Source of the DNA: Dipteris shenzhenensis
Lineage: Eukaryota > Polypodiophyta > Polypodiopsida > Gleicheniales
Direction: 5' to 3' (one strand)
DNA: 64,000 nucleotides
Assembly: GCA_047967505.1 (NCBI GenBank)
Contig: CM106538.1
Below are positions 31,366-42,453 of this stretch, in pieces (within the stretch, counting starts at the first letter, position 1; every line of letters starts with the position of its first letter). Below the pieces are notes generated by a model. The model was not told the DNA's origin. It did no database searches and saw only the letters and a program-made list of their open reading frames with translations. The position numbers and the translations under genes are program-made.

Positions 31366-33615
31366 CTAATCAATCAAACGAGTCTGAAGACAATCATAAA
31401 ATGATTGTTGCAGAGATCGTTTGAAAAAAATAAAAGATGAAAATAGTGGATCACCAAAGACTCTATGATTTTTGTCCATCCATAAAGTCCATAGGGTCCA
31501 ATAGTGCACCCATACAAAAAATAAATCAAATCCCTGTCTCTCTGGATGAAAGCCAAACAACCAGAAAAATCTGCCAAAAGTAACAGTAGGAAATCGCTGT
31601 CGAAGCCTCTGTCTGATGAGAGCAATGAGATCAGAAGTGTTTGGACGCAGCCTTTTTCTCCACCACTTCATTGGGCGATCTATATGCCAAACAGTATTTG
31701 CTTTGTGGGAAATCCAAGGCGGAGGTAATAACACTTTATACAGTGATGACACTGTGATATGTGAGAGCTTCAGAGGACGGGCATATAAGAAAGGAGAGCG
31801 TAAGATCCAATCCTCAAGCCGATTCTGAAGTTCCAAATGGGGTACCGGCAAGTACGGTTGGAGCATTGCTGAAATTCGATGCCATAAAGGACGATAATGA
31901 GCTCCCAAGCCATATTTGCGAGCAGCCATAGAAAAAGATAAGATTGTGCCATCATCCTGAAGTACATCCGCCACAGATGAAATGCCTTTGAAGGAGAGAA
32001 AATAAGAACGTCGGGGTTCTTGTATGGCCAAAGGGGGGTGGAAAACTTTAGACCAAAAAATATTCTCTACCCTTAAAGAGTTTCCCGAGAAAGAGTCCCT
32101 GCCATGCCATTCCAAATGGGATAGAATATGTTTCCAATCAAGAAGCAGACGAGAGACAAAAGGGCATCCTCTGATCTTGCCTTGGATAGAGTCAAATAAA
32201 AAATCCCACTGAGTAAGCTGCCAATGCCCAAAGGCAGATGTATGAAGATGTAATAAGAAAGAGCGGATCATGAAAGCCCAAGGCTGATCTCCTTGCAGAA
32301 ACTGTATCATCATTTTCCCTCTGTGAGCAAGTAAATGCATTTGAATATCAAGAATGTTCAAACCTCCGTGCATCTTGGGGGAACAGAGACGATGCATAGA
32401 GAGTAATCTGAGACTTTTCTTGCCATGTTTTGAACGCCAGAAAATTTCCATGATAGCTGACATAAATGAAACCAGATCTGCCTTAGTAAACATAGTGAGA
32501 GGCAGATAAAATTGTATGTATGCTATCAAAATGGATTGTGTGATTCGCGGGCGAACATGTAATGGCCAAGTTGCAAGCTTCCAATATTCAAGTTTTTCCC
32601 TTAACTTTGCTAGCACCCAATCAGTTTGTTGTGAGCGGGTGAGTCCCCAGCCTAGAGGATAACCAAGATGTCGAATAAAATGAGAAGCGAGGATAATTTT
32701 CCCAGGCCACAGAAGGTTGTGCCATTCCTGTGCATGTAATGGCAGCAATTTTGATTTCTGAAAATTTACCCGAAGGCCAGCAGCCAAACCATATGTAGTA
32801 AGAGCATGCATAATCATGGACAAATCAGCCCGAGTATTTTTTGGAGTAAAGAATGAATCATCAGCATATGCCTGAGCAATCATGCTACGACTACCAAGAA
32901 TCTCCAAACCGTGCCGTAACCATAGTGGTGCATGGTCTGAATGCACAAAGGCATAGTCAATCCACATTTTGCATGTGAACTCCCCATTTTGTTGGGGAGC
33001 AACACTATACCATCGATCCAGACGTGCCTGATAGGCTGAAAGAGCATTATGTTGAAAAGTGTAGACCGGTGACAAAGGCTGCAATTCCTTCCAAAGGTCA
33101 ACCAGATCCAGATGCAGAAGTAGTTGAGACCATGCATGCCTTTCAGGAGATAACATATGATCATGTCTGGAGGTGTTGTCTCCCTGTTGTGGAGCATTAT
33201 TGAAATCACCACATATGTAGGCATGATATCTCCACAGATATTGTTGCATGGCATCCCAAATTGCAGTTCTTTCTCTAGAGGACTGAGGTGCATAAACTGA
33301 AGCAAATTCAAACACCTCTCCTCTAATAAGGCATTGGAGAACAAGCCATCTGCCTTTGTTGTCATTTAATGCAATGGCTGGTTGAAGCTCATGTTTGATC
33401 AGAAGGACAACCCCTGAGAAAGAGTGCTCCCCAGCATAAAAAATATCATATCCACAGTAGTGTCCTGTCTTGCCTGCATACATATGTTGGTTGTGTTCTT
33501 GTAATGCCACTATGTCAGGCTGAAATCTGTTGATGTACAGCCACACAGATTTCCATTTCCTACTGTCACACATGCCCTGGACATTGAGTGTAAAACATTT
33601 GATGTGAGCAGTCAT
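31366..33615 (-). CDS. LINE B ORF2 protein: endonuclease fused to RT thumb/C-terminal region (RT palm deleted)
   Basis: A 749-residue open frame starting MTAHIKCFTLNVQGMCDSRK. The endonuclease (residues about 1-235) is complete by motif: NVQG, LQEHNQH at about 37-43, ICGDFNNAP at about 135, ARLDRWY at about 198, SDHAPLW at about 228. About 15 residues later the frame enters RT motif C (AYADDSFF, about residue 253). RT fingers and motifs A and B, about 450 residues in LINEs A and C, are absent. The following thumb/connection part is long and intact, but the CxxC..H..C finger is also lost between WWRKRL and RQRFP. The protein should nick DNA but not reverse-transcribe. It could be a recent deletion, a spliced retrocopy or a trans-mobilised derivative. 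Stop at 31366-31368. Confidence 0.88.
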   Translation of the reverse strand: MTAHIKCFTLNVQGMCDSRKWKSVWLYINRFQPDIVALQEHNQHMYAGKTGHYCGYDIFYAGEHSFSGVVLLIKHELQPAIALNDNKGRWLVLQCLIRGEVFEFASVYAPQSSRERTAIWDAMQQYLWRYHAYICGDFNNAPQQGDNTSRHDHMLSPERHAWSQLLLHLDLVDLWKELQPLSPVYTFQHNALSAYQARLDRWYSVAPQQNGEFTCKMWIDYAFVHSDHAPLWLRHGLEILGSRSMIAQAYADDSFFTPKNTRADLSMIMHALTTYGLAAGLRVNFQKSKLLPLHAQEWHNLLWPGKIILASHFIRHLGYPLGWGLTRSQQTDWVLAKLREKLEYWKLATWPLHVRPRITQSILIAYIQFYLPLTMFTKADLVSFMSAIMEIFWRSKHGKKSLRLLSMHRLCSPKMHGGLNILDIQMHLLAHRGKMMIQFLQGDQPWAFMIRSFLLHLHTSAFGHWQLTQWDFLFDSIQGKIRGCPFVSRLLLDWKHILSHLEWHGRDSFSGNSLRVENIFWSKVFHPPLAIQEPRRSYFLSFKGISSVADVLQDDGTILSFSMAARKYGLGAHYRPLWHRISAMLQPYLPVPHLELQNRLEDWILRSPFLYARPLKLSHITVSSLYKVLLPPPWISHKANTVWHIDRPMKWWRKRLRPNTSDLIALIRQRLRQRFPTVTFGRFFWLFGFHPERQGFDLFFVWVHYWTLWTLWMDKNHRVFGDPLFSSFIFFKRSLQQSFYDCLQTRLID

Positions 33616-33671
33616 ATATACAGGTATTTATAGTAATGTAACAACTATGTACAGCAGCAAAATTTATGAGG

Positions 33672-34877
33672 TCAGCCTTGCATTTCTATCTCAAGGTCGA
33701 GACCTCGCGCCTGAGAAGAAGTAACCCCCTGAGAAGTAGACAGCAAAGCAGCTGTTACTGCAGCCCATGTAATCCCAATTCCTGTGTTTATCTCTGGGGT
33801 ATTCCCGCTAGAAGAGGCACCAGTCCAAGTGCGGGGGGGTGGAATTCTTCTAGCAGAAATAACTTTTCTTGGACTCTGCCAGCAGCCATCAGTTGAAGGT
33901 TGTTGTCCTTTGGTCGAGGATTGAATAACAGGAGGTGAATGTGATGTGAGATTCCCATTGGGAGCCACTGGAGCTTTGCCTTTATCCTGACTCCCAGCAA
34001 GCTGTCTACTGCTTTTATTTTTGTTGGCCACTGGAGTAGGAACATCTTTAGTGGGCATAGAAACTGACAAAGTGGCACGAGGCATTTTATGTAGATTCAT
34101 TGGACACTGTGAAGCCATGTGTCCAAACTTTTTGCATTCAAAACAGGCCCCTGCAAATAAACCCCATTTGAGTTTATAAAAAGCACTTCCCATGTTCACA
34201 TTATTCACCGTGACTGAATAAGAGTCCGGTGTGGGGTTATCAGTATCCCAGAGAATGCAAAATCTGTTTGAGTTGCCATTTGGCCATAGTGGGCAAACCA
34301 CTTTACCTAAAGATGCTGCAATTTTAGGCAAAAGCGAGGCCATACATTGGGGGAAATCAACAACTTCAACCCAAACCGGGCATCTGTGTCGGATTAAAGC
34401 CTGATAGTCCCTTGTGGGAGACCATGGCAAGACATGCACCATTTGCTGCCCAAAAAAAAGAGGTGAGTGTTCCAAAAGCATTTGTCTGTGGATCTCATCC
34501 ACCATGATAACCTCAAAAAAGCCTCTGGCCGCATAGTGTACTTTACGAACAAAAGAGCCAGCCAATGTGCGTGTCAGCCAGTTGCCTATTTCTGCAGCAG
34601 GTGGCATCCGGCCTGGAAAAAATAAAATGACTGCATTCTTGGCATATTCTCTGACCGGATCCACAATTTCAGCGACCTCAACCATGAGGCCAACTGAAGG
34701 AACCGAGTCTTTCCACTCTTTTCTATTATCTGCAAATCCTTCATGCATTATATCATATACCAGTTGAGCCTCAAGAGTCTCATGTATCGGGTCATGCTGA
34801 CCCTCAACCTGCTTTTGTTTCTTGCAGGGAGCCGAGCGCTCCTTTTGAAACGTTTTTTCATATGAATACTCTGCCAT
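33672..34877 (-). CDS. LINE B ORF1 protein (DUF4283 plus CCHC zinc knuckle), intact
   Basis: From the start at 34877 (MAEYSYEKTFQKERSAPCKK) the frame encodes 401 residues, the same length as ORF1 of LINE C (398). Order: basic N-terminus, DUF4283-like fold (DPVREYAKNAVILFFPGRMP, ..HVLPWSPTRDYQALIRHRCP, VWVEVVDFPQ, FCILWDTDNPTP), CCHC knuckle CFECKKFGHMASQCP, then a Ser/Pro/Gln-rich tail. The open frame extends 145 codons further upstream, but that part is leader repeat; the chosen Met aligns with its relatives. ORF2 begins 56 bases after the stop, suggesting translational reinitiation. The protein would bind element RNA and could act with ORF2 from an intact relative. Confidence 0.87.
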   Translation of the reverse strand: MAEYSYEKTFQKERSAPCKKQKQVEGQHDPIHETLEAQLVYDIMHEGFADNRKEWKDSVPSVGLMVEVAEIVDPVREYAKNAVILFFPGRMPPAAEIGNWLTRTLAGSFVRKVHYAARGFFEVIMVDEIHRQMLLEHSPLFFGQQMVHVLPWSPTRDYQALIRHRCPVWVEVVDFPQCMASLLPKIAASLGKVVCPLWPNGNSNRFCILWDTDNPTPDSYSVTVNNVNMGSAFYKLKWGLFAGACFECKKFGHMASQCPMNLHKMPRATLSVSMPTKDVPTPVANKNKSSRQLAGSQDKGKAPVAPNGNLTSHSPPVIQSSTKGQQPSTDGCWQSPRKVISARRIPPPRTWTGASSSGNTPEINTGIGITWAAVTAALLSTSQGVTSSQARGLDLEIEMQG

Positions 34878-35089
34878 GACTTTGTAAAAAGGGGAACTTG
34901 AAAATGAAATACCTGTAAAAGGGTAGTAAAAGCCAAAAAAACCAGTCCCAAAAGAAGTATTCATAGGAGGTCCACCAGAAAGGATAAGAGGAGTATAATG
35001 GGGAAGAAAACAACACATGGGAATGTAAGATTTTGGCTGGAACACAAGACATTTAGAGAAGACAGCAGAGCCCAAAAAAACTCCAAGGA

Positions 35090-35440
35090 TTTGTACGGTT
35101 GGAAGTAGGGGATTGTACGGGATTGTACGGATGGAGCTGTACGGAGGGGGTAGGTGTACGGCCAAAACTGTGAGAAGAAAGTGAAACGGGGACTGATGCA
35201 GCAGTACAGAAAAGTACAAGCGTACGGACGCTGTACGGGTGCCGTACGGCTGTACGGACGAGGCTTCACAGGGATTTTGGAGAGGGACAAAAAAAAGACA
35301 ACGAAACACCACGCGAGCAAAGCACGAAGACCTAGGGAGCTATGGAAAAGGAAACGGGCTGTGCGAAATGGCCTGTACGCTGTACGGAAAACGCCGTACA
35401 GGCTGTACGGGTAGCCGTACTGGTTGTACGGGACGCTGCA
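35090..35440 (-). promoter_or_regulatory. LINE B leader with GTAC/CCGTAC array
   Basis: About 17 GTAC cores in roughly 350 bp, most flanked as CCGTACA on the sense strand, including a TNCGTACAA match near 35130. Sequence between the motifs differs from LINE A and C, so the motif density itself is what is shared. Confidence 0.6.
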
Positions 35441-35616
35441 GAAAGCTTCGACGATGCCTCAGCTCTTCTCGACGCTCTCGCACATACGCACCTCACACAC
35501 CTTCTCTCTACACGCGCACACACACACACTTTTTTTTTTGAAAACCAAGATACTTATATTATAAAACATTCATTTACATCCAGGCCGTGCTCAAAATAGA
35601 GCTACAGCCCTATCCA

Positions 35617-36813
35617 TCAAAAACAATAAAAGAAAAGTCGAATACAAGAAACATCCAAATCTTCCTCATGTAAGGCATCATATAAAGACTGCCTTAATGA
35701 GGCTCTGAAAAACTCATAAGGATGCTGAAGAGGAGAATTCAGATATGCTTGGATGCGCTGCAGCCAGAGGGTCCATAAGGCCCAGCATCTGATCCAGTGG
35801 AAGAAGAGAGAATACTGTGACAAAAAAGCTGATAGTTTGCCATACATCCAGAAAAACCTGTAGAACCTGTGTGCTGGAAATCTGAGAGATAAAAAATAGG
35901 AGATTCTATCTAAAAGGTCTCTGGAATATGAACAAAACCACAATAAATGCGGAATACTCTCCGATGCAAGGTGACATCTTGGACAGAGAGGTGAAGCTAT
36001 TCGTCGTTTAGCCAATTTCACTCCCACTGGGAGAATACCAACAATACATCTCCTTAGGAATAGTCTTTGCTTCAATGGCATTTTCAACTTCCATATCATT
36101 TGCAATCTTCCTTTCCACCAGGCTAATGATTTGTTCAGAGGCCATAAAGAATTAGCATGATGGGCAATCCAAGGAGGAGGTAATATCAATCTATAAGCCT
36201 GTATAGATGTCAATGACTGCAAAGGCTTAGAAGAAATGCTTGGACTTGAAGGCTGAAGGTGCCAATCTTGAAGCCTGTCACTGCCATTCAATGTCGGAAT
36301 CGGAACCAGAGGAAGTAGGAGATCAGCAATAGCTTTCCAAATAGGTCTATGATGCATTGCCAGGTTGTATTGTCTACATGCTGCTGGAAAAGGGAGAATA
36401 TTTCCTTGCATATCTACAACGTCATCAATGAACCGGATACCCATTTTCATAAGATTGTAAGCTCTGATGGGTTGTTGAACAGCAAGGGGAGAGGAAAACA
36501 CAGCACTCCAATGAATACTCTCCAATCTGAGTGAAGATGCTAGAGAAGCAGGATGAGGAGACCATTTGATGTGAGAGAGTACTTGCTTCCAATCCTGAAT
36601 CAAGGAATTAGAAAATGGACAACCACGGATTTTACCTTGAAATTTTCCAAGTACTACTTCCGATGGATCTACTATCCAATGTCCATAAGCATGTGTGCAC
36701 ATCTGACCACACAAAATTGCTAGCATAATAGACCAAGGCTGCTCTTGTTGAAAGAATGTTTTGAGCATAGTGATCTTTCTTGCCAACACATGATATTTGA
36801 TGTTTATTATATT
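35617..36813 (-). pseudogene. LINE C ORF2, C-terminal part (downstream of the copia insertion)
   Basis: Reads on directly from the 43359-45948 part once the copia and one TSD copy are ignored: NIKYHVLARKITMLKTFF, matching LINE A's ILNIRYHVLARKATML. It contains the zinc finger CPRCHLASESIPHLLWFC and ends at 35617. Open throughout, 399 codons from the insertion point. Stretches of translated copia LTR at its upper end are not part of it. Confidence 0.9.
36809..36813. repeat. TSD ATATT of the copia element, left copy
   Basis: Matches 43359-43363. Confidence 0.9.
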
Positions 36814-37046
36814 TGATAGAGAGATGGAGATAGAGTCGGGAGTGAGGAGACTCACTGCACACACACACTTGTGGGGATAATCACAATGAGTGAGTGGTAC
36901 CTCCCCAAGCACACACTTATATATTATGGTAGTAACCCTTAAGTACAGCTAAGTACAAATGTGTACTTAGCTTACTTAAGTGTCCTACACTAAAGTACAA
37001 CATAAAGTACTATTTACATAGGGTGGCCAGTGCCTTTACCCCAACA
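36814..37046 (-). repeat. 3' LTR of the copia element
   Basis: 233 bp. On the + strand it starts TGATAGAGAG and ends CCCCAACA; on the element strand it reads TGTTGGGG...CTATCA. Six GTAC cores lie within it, five of them between 36943 and 37010. Confidence 0.95.
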
Positions 37047-37057
37047 ACCTCCCACTT
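37047..37057 (-). promoter_or_regulatory. Polypurine tract of the copia element
   Basis: AAGTGGGAGGT on the element strand, immediately before the 3' LTR. Confidence 0.85.
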
Positions 37058-37096
37058 AAAGGCAGTGTGCCCTCAAGGAGAGAAAGAATATTGGCC

Positions 37097-40000
37097 TCAA
37101 CCAATACCCATAAGAGATCTGCAGTGTGCAAACCTCTCTGCAGCTAACCCTTTGGTTAACAGATCTGCCGGATTGTCATCTGTATGCACCTTAACAAGCT
37201 GAATTTGCTTGTTCTCAAGCACCTCCCTGATGAAGTGATATTTCACATCTATGTGCTTCGTCTTTGCATGAAAGACAGGATTACGTGCCAACTGTATGGC
37301 ACTCTGACTGTCACAATGCAACAATGGAATCTCCAATGGATAACCCAAATCTGCCACTAACCGAGATAGCCATATAGCCTCCTTGCATGCCTCAGTGGCT
37401 GCAATATATTCAGCTTCTGTGGTAGACAAAGCAATGCATTGCTGCATTCTAGATACCCACGACACTGCACCTCCAGTGAAAGTGAAAACATATCCGGTAG
37501 TAGACTTCCGGGTATCAGGGTGACCGGCATAATCAGAGTCTGTATAACCTTGCACTTTTGCATCTTGACTGCCGAAACATATACACAAATCTTGTGTACC
37601 CTTCAGGTATCGCATGACACCTTTCACTGCATTCCAATGCTTCTTGCCGGGGTTTGCCATGTATCTACTAACCACTCCCACTGCAAACGCAATATCCGGC
37701 CTGGTTGCAACCATAGCATACATGAGACTGCCACACGCTGATGCATACGGGATCTTTGACATCTCAGCTCTCTCAGCATCTGTCTGAGGGCTGTCCAAAG
37801 CACTGATTTTCACATAAGGAGGCAATGGAGTACCAATACTCTTCCCCCCTTCCATGTGAAATCTCTGCAAGACCTTGCCAATGTATTCCTTCTGAGACAA
37901 GTATAGCAACCGCTTTTCCCTATCCCGAAGTATCCGCATGCCCAGTATATGGTTGGCATCACCAAGATCCTTCATATCAAAGGTTTGGTGCAATCTTTTC
38001 TTCAAGGCATTGATCTCCTTATGAGATTTTCCAGCAATCAACATATCATCCACATACAAAATGAGGATCAGTAAACTGCCATCTGAAGCTTTCTTGGTAT
38101 ACAAGCAGTGATCAATGTCACTTCTCCTATATCCTTGGATTCGCATGAATGTATCAAACTTATGATACCATTCTCTGGGTGCCTGCTTAAGACCATAAAG
38201 ACTTTTCTTCAGTCTGCACACAAGCTTCTCTTTTCCCTTTACTATAAAGCCTTCTGGCTGCTGCATAAAAATCTCTTCATGTAAATCACCATGAAGAAAT
38301 GCCGTCTTGACATCCATTTGGACCAAGTCCATATCTGCATGTGCAACCAATGCTAATACAGTTCTGAGTGTTGTCATCTTAACGACAGGAGAGAATATCT
38401 CATCAAAGTCAACACCATATTCCTGCTTGAACCCCTTGGCAACCAGTCTGGCTTTATGCCTTGGCTTTTCACCAGGTGTGACCTTAAGTCAATAAACCCA
38501 TTTGCATGGCAGTACCTTCTTACCAGTAGGCAAGGATACCAATTCCCAAGTGCCATTCTTGTGAAGGCTGTCCATTTCAGCCTTCATAGCAAGATCCCAT
38601 TGAACCTTGTCTGCCCTCTGCCTAGCCTCTCTGTAGCATGAAGGCTCTCCACAATCAGTGAGCATCAAATAATCAATGCCTGGAACAAATCTTTCTGGCT
38701 GCCGCGTCGGTCTGGTTGACCTTCTAACCCAATGACCATCGTCTTGAGCTGGCTGTCCAGCCTGTTCATCACCCAGATAAGGTGGCTGTCCCATGTCTCC
38801 TGGCTGCATTTGCATGTCAGGAAGATCACCTAACTGTGCCTCATCCATTGGGATGTCTTCTGCCATACCTGGCTGTCCATTAGGACCTGCTGCAGCATCA
38901 TTTAATGGCTGGTTATGCTGCTGTTGTGGCTGATTTACAGCCTGTTCGTGTTGCCCATGATGCCTGTCATCATCAATAGTTACTTTTAAAGGTCCCTGCT
39001 GTACAACAGGTTCCTTGAACATGATGGTTTCATCAAACACGACATCATTGCTGCGTATAAGTTTTCTGTTCTTGGGATCCCAAATCCTGTAGCCCATCTC
39101 ACCTTTGTCACCGTAACCTAGGAATATGCATTTAAGAGACTTTGGATCCAGTTTAGTTCTGTCTTCCCTGCGTACATGCACATACGCGACACAACTAAAG
39201 ACCCGTAGGTGTTTGTAAGACGGAGGCTTACCCGTCCATGCCTGTTCAGGCACGCCGCCACATAGTCTCTTGTTTGGTGACCTATTAATAAGGTGCACAG
39301 CTGTCTTTACAGCTTCAGCCCAAAATGTGTGGGGCAGTGCAGCATGTGACAACATGGATCTGACTTTCTCTTGAATGGTCCTGAACATTTTTTCAGCGGT
39401 ACCATTCTGTGCAGGATCATATGGTGCAGACAACACCCTTTGAATACCTTTTGCCTCACAGAATTCTTGAAACTCTTTGGACAAATACTCTCCACCATTG
39501 TCAGATCGTAAAGCTTTCAGTTTATTGCCTGTCTCATTTTCGACCATTGCAACAAACTTAGTGAAAGCCTTGAACGTATCACTCTTCTTATTGAGAGTGT
39601 AAACCCACACTTTGCGGGTGGCGTCATCTATGAATGACAATATGTACTTAGAACCTCCTAAAGAGAGTGTAGGCATCTCACACACATCTGTATGTACAAG
39701 TTCCAAGAGCTGTAATTTCTGATCTGACCTTCTTTTATGAGGTATTTGTACTTGACGACCGTAGAGACAAAATTCACATTTCTTTAAATCTGAAAATTTT
39801 AGACTCGGCAAGTAACCAAAATGAGCCAATTGCTCCATTCCCTTAATACTCATATGGCCAAGCCGGCTATGCCACAATGAAATCTTTGGCAGCTCGGCGG
39901 CATTTACATCGGAATGCGGACAATGTCCAGCATGAAGTGAATACAAAGTATCAACCTTAGGACCCCTGGCAATAGCCATTGCCCCTTTGCTGATTTTCCA

Positions 40001-41179
40001 TTTCTGACTGCCAAAGGTGGTCTGATAACCATCATCATCCAATAAACCTGTGGAAATCAAGTTCTTCTTCACTTCAGGGACATGCCTGACTCCTTTGAGC
40101 ATTAACTGTTGACCATTTTCAAGAACAAGCCTGACATCACCTATACCAATGATTGAACATGCATGATTATCACCAAGAAAGACAACTCCCTTCTGCCCTC
40201 CTGCATATCTGACAAACAGATCTCTGTAGGGTGTAACATGAAAGGAAGCACCTGAATCTATAATCCAGGAAAGCATATTTGATCCATCACCAGCATGAAG
40301 TGTATGAGCCTCCAGGGAAGAGGTGAAACATATCTCACGTCCACTGTCACTGTCACTAACATAAGTAACATGCAGCTCCTCTTTTTCCTTGCCCTTAGAC
40401 TTGCCTTGAGTCTTGCCTTCTTTGGCTCTCAGGTCGTTCTTCTTTTGAAAACACTTTTTCTCAATATGTCCCTTTTTGCCGCAATAGTTGCATACAAGAT
40501 CACTTTTAGAGCGGGACTTGCTCCTCTCTCTTTCTTTGTAGTTTCCACGTGTCTTGGACCTGCTGCGTGCATTCAAAGCATTCGACTTCCCAACAGCATT
40601 GTTCTTTCTATTCATCTCTTCCTGTAGAAGAGCACTCTCCACATCTGCAAATAGCAGAATGGCATTTGAGTTGCTGGTAGAAGTCCTGAATGTGTCCCAT
40701 GACTCAGGTAGAGAACATAGGATGAGTGTAGCTTTCAGCTCATCATCAAGCTTCAACCCCTGGTTGATCACCTGGCTGAATATGCTGTTAAACTCAATAA
40801 TATGAGTGGACATAGGTGTCCCCTCCTTCATTTGAAGACCAACAAGCTTTTTCAGCCAGTAAGCTTTTCCCGTGGCACTTTTCTTGGCATAAGTATCCTC
40901 AAGACGTTTCCACATCTTCCACGCAGTAGGTTCATCCCTGATGCCTACAACCAGTGAATCAACAACTGTAAGCATAATGGTCGACATGGCCAAGTTGTCC
41001 ATCTTCTCCCACTGCTCATCAGTAACGTTGGAGGGCTTAACACCCTTCTCCTTTATAGGCTTGTACTGGTCCTTCTGCATCAACACATTGTAGCATTGTG
41101 TCCTCCATATGTCGTAGTTTTTAGCTCCTTCGAGCTTCTTTATCTGGAACAAGGACGACACGTCGCTGCCGGAACTCAT
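37097..41179 (-). pseudogene. copia Gag-Pol polyprotein, one in-frame TGA
   Basis: Start at 41179 (MSSGSDVSSLFQIKKLEGAK). Gag (UBN2-type) occupies about residues 1-225 and the CCHC knuckle CNYCGKKGHIEKKC about 229-242. Protease follows with IDSGASFHVTP near 306, then the GAG-pre-integrase LWHSRLGHMS, integrase with VHTDVCEM (about 495) and DNGGEY (about 560), and APYDPAQNGTAEKMFRTIQE. The frame stops at TGA (38489-38491) just after CKWVY, at the start of RT. It continues in the same frame with KARLVAKGFKQEYGVDFDEI, DVKTAFLHGDL (motif A), YVDDMLIAG (about 1043) and RNase H (YTDSDYAGHPDTRKSTTGY, STTEAEYIAATEA). It ends at 37097. Total 1360 codons apart from the stop, which looks like CGA to TGA. 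Confidence 0.93.
38489..38491 (-). other. Single nonsense codon (TGA) in copia pol
   Basis: In-frame TGA between CKWVY and LKVTPGEKPRHK. Relatives usually have Arg or Lys here, and CGA to TGA is a one-step change at a CpG. The frame is open on both sides for 896 and 463 codons. Confidence 0.9.
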
Positions 41180-41474
41180 GGTAAAGAAAGTAGAGTTTGT
41201 TCCTCAATGGAACCGCCTGACTCCCTGTAGTCGTGCAATTAAGCACTAGTCACTCCAAGAAAATTTCCCCGCAGCGGAAGTACGATCAAAAGTGAATTTG
41301 GTACTGTTTCAGTGGCACAAAACCAACTGAATAATTTTTTTTTTCTCCCACTTGCTGCAAAAACAGTACAGCAAACTGTTCCTGTCTTTTTCGCTGGCGA
41401 AAGTGCGGTACGGCTGCGTCAAATCGCTCCAGAAAAATCCCAGAACTGATATAATAAAAAACAGCAGTACTTTT

Positions 41475-41970
41475 TTGACTTTTTGATAGTCAAAGATGGT
41501 CAAACCTGATGTTTGACAGTCCCGGACTGTCCAAAAAAAAAAAACTGTAAATCTCTGATTTGTTTTTTTTGATGAAAATCCCTGATTTTAGACCTCCATA
41601 TGCTTCAGAAACTTCCCCCCCAACTGAATTTACAATTTGGAAGTGAGGTGGCTCAAAAGCCCTTTGAATGCATGAAGAAAATCAGAGATTTGACATCCAA
41701 TCTGGAAAAGATTGACCTTTGACCAAACACTGTAAGTCAAATTTGCACTTTCAAAGCATAGTAGTGCTCCACGAGATAGTCTGATGCATGTAGAGTGCTT
41801 CCACTTGACAGATTGCCGGTCAGGCAACAAAAGCCCCAAATTTGACGAAAGTCAAACTTGGTCAAAATCGACCAAATCTGTACCAAATGTGGATGTACTT
41901 GCAGCAACAAACTAAAGCATTTGTCCCACGCATAATAGCATCAAAAGCCCTTGAATTGACGGCACATTCC
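41475..41970 (-). promoter_or_regulatory. TTGAC (W-box core) cluster in the copia leader
   Basis: At least a dozen TTGAC/GTCAA cores occur in about 500 bp, for example in GATAGTCAAAGATGGTCAAA, AGATTGACCTTTGACCAAAC and AAAGTCAAACTTGGTCAAAA. TTGAC(C/T) is the core of WRKY binding sites. It lies downstream of the LTR promoter in the transcribed leader. Confidence 0.45.
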
Positions 41971-42453
41971 GTGCATTAACACAGTAAATGGCATCAACTG
42001 ATACTGCTCACAAGGCATGTGACTGCATGTGGTTTGACCTGCATCCAATGGCATACACTGCATGTGTCTAAACAGATCTGACCATGCATATACCCAGTGC
42101 CAACACTGTGTACAATCACTGGCCAAGTGATAAGACCTGTCTCAACACTGTTTGCGGCATAATGCCTCAGTGCGAGTGTAAGCCCTGCCCCAAGTAGAAC
42201 ACCTGGCTCATATGCCAATGGCGAAAAAATAGTGCTGTCCCGTGGACAACGAATAACCAGTAAAGAATTTCTCCTCAATGTATGAGCCCAGTGAGACTCA
42301 AAGATCCTCCTCGATGTGCGGGAAAGCACAAAAAAAATAAAAAATGTGCTGTCGAAGTGCAAGAAAGTACAGCACTCTTACCCTGTGTACCTTTGCGCGG
42401 TGCCCTGCCGATTAGAGGCTGAAGAGAAAAAAAAAAAAGGGAAGGGCTGGTAC

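Larger units (their letters stand above)
31247..35529 (-). mobile_element. LINE B: internally deleted LINE with open ORFs
   Basis: Minus-strand element of 4.28 kb. Its poly(A) tail is the 11-T run at 31247-31257, and its GT-rich 5' end abuts the poly(A) of LINE C at 35529/35530. It has a GTAC-rich leader, an intact ORF1 (401 codons) and an open ORF2 (749 codons). Compared with A and C, about 1.37 kb of RT and about 0.17 kb of zinc-finger coding sequence are missing, both in frame. AATAAA-like signal (CAATAAAAG on the sense strand) near 31272. Confidence 0.9.

Noticed and set aside
35154-35599. Several plus-strand frames with Arg/Tyr/Gly-rich peptides
   Set aside because: They are readings of the GTAC array and CA tract of the LINE B leader; three overlapping frames are open at once, as expected from the repeats.
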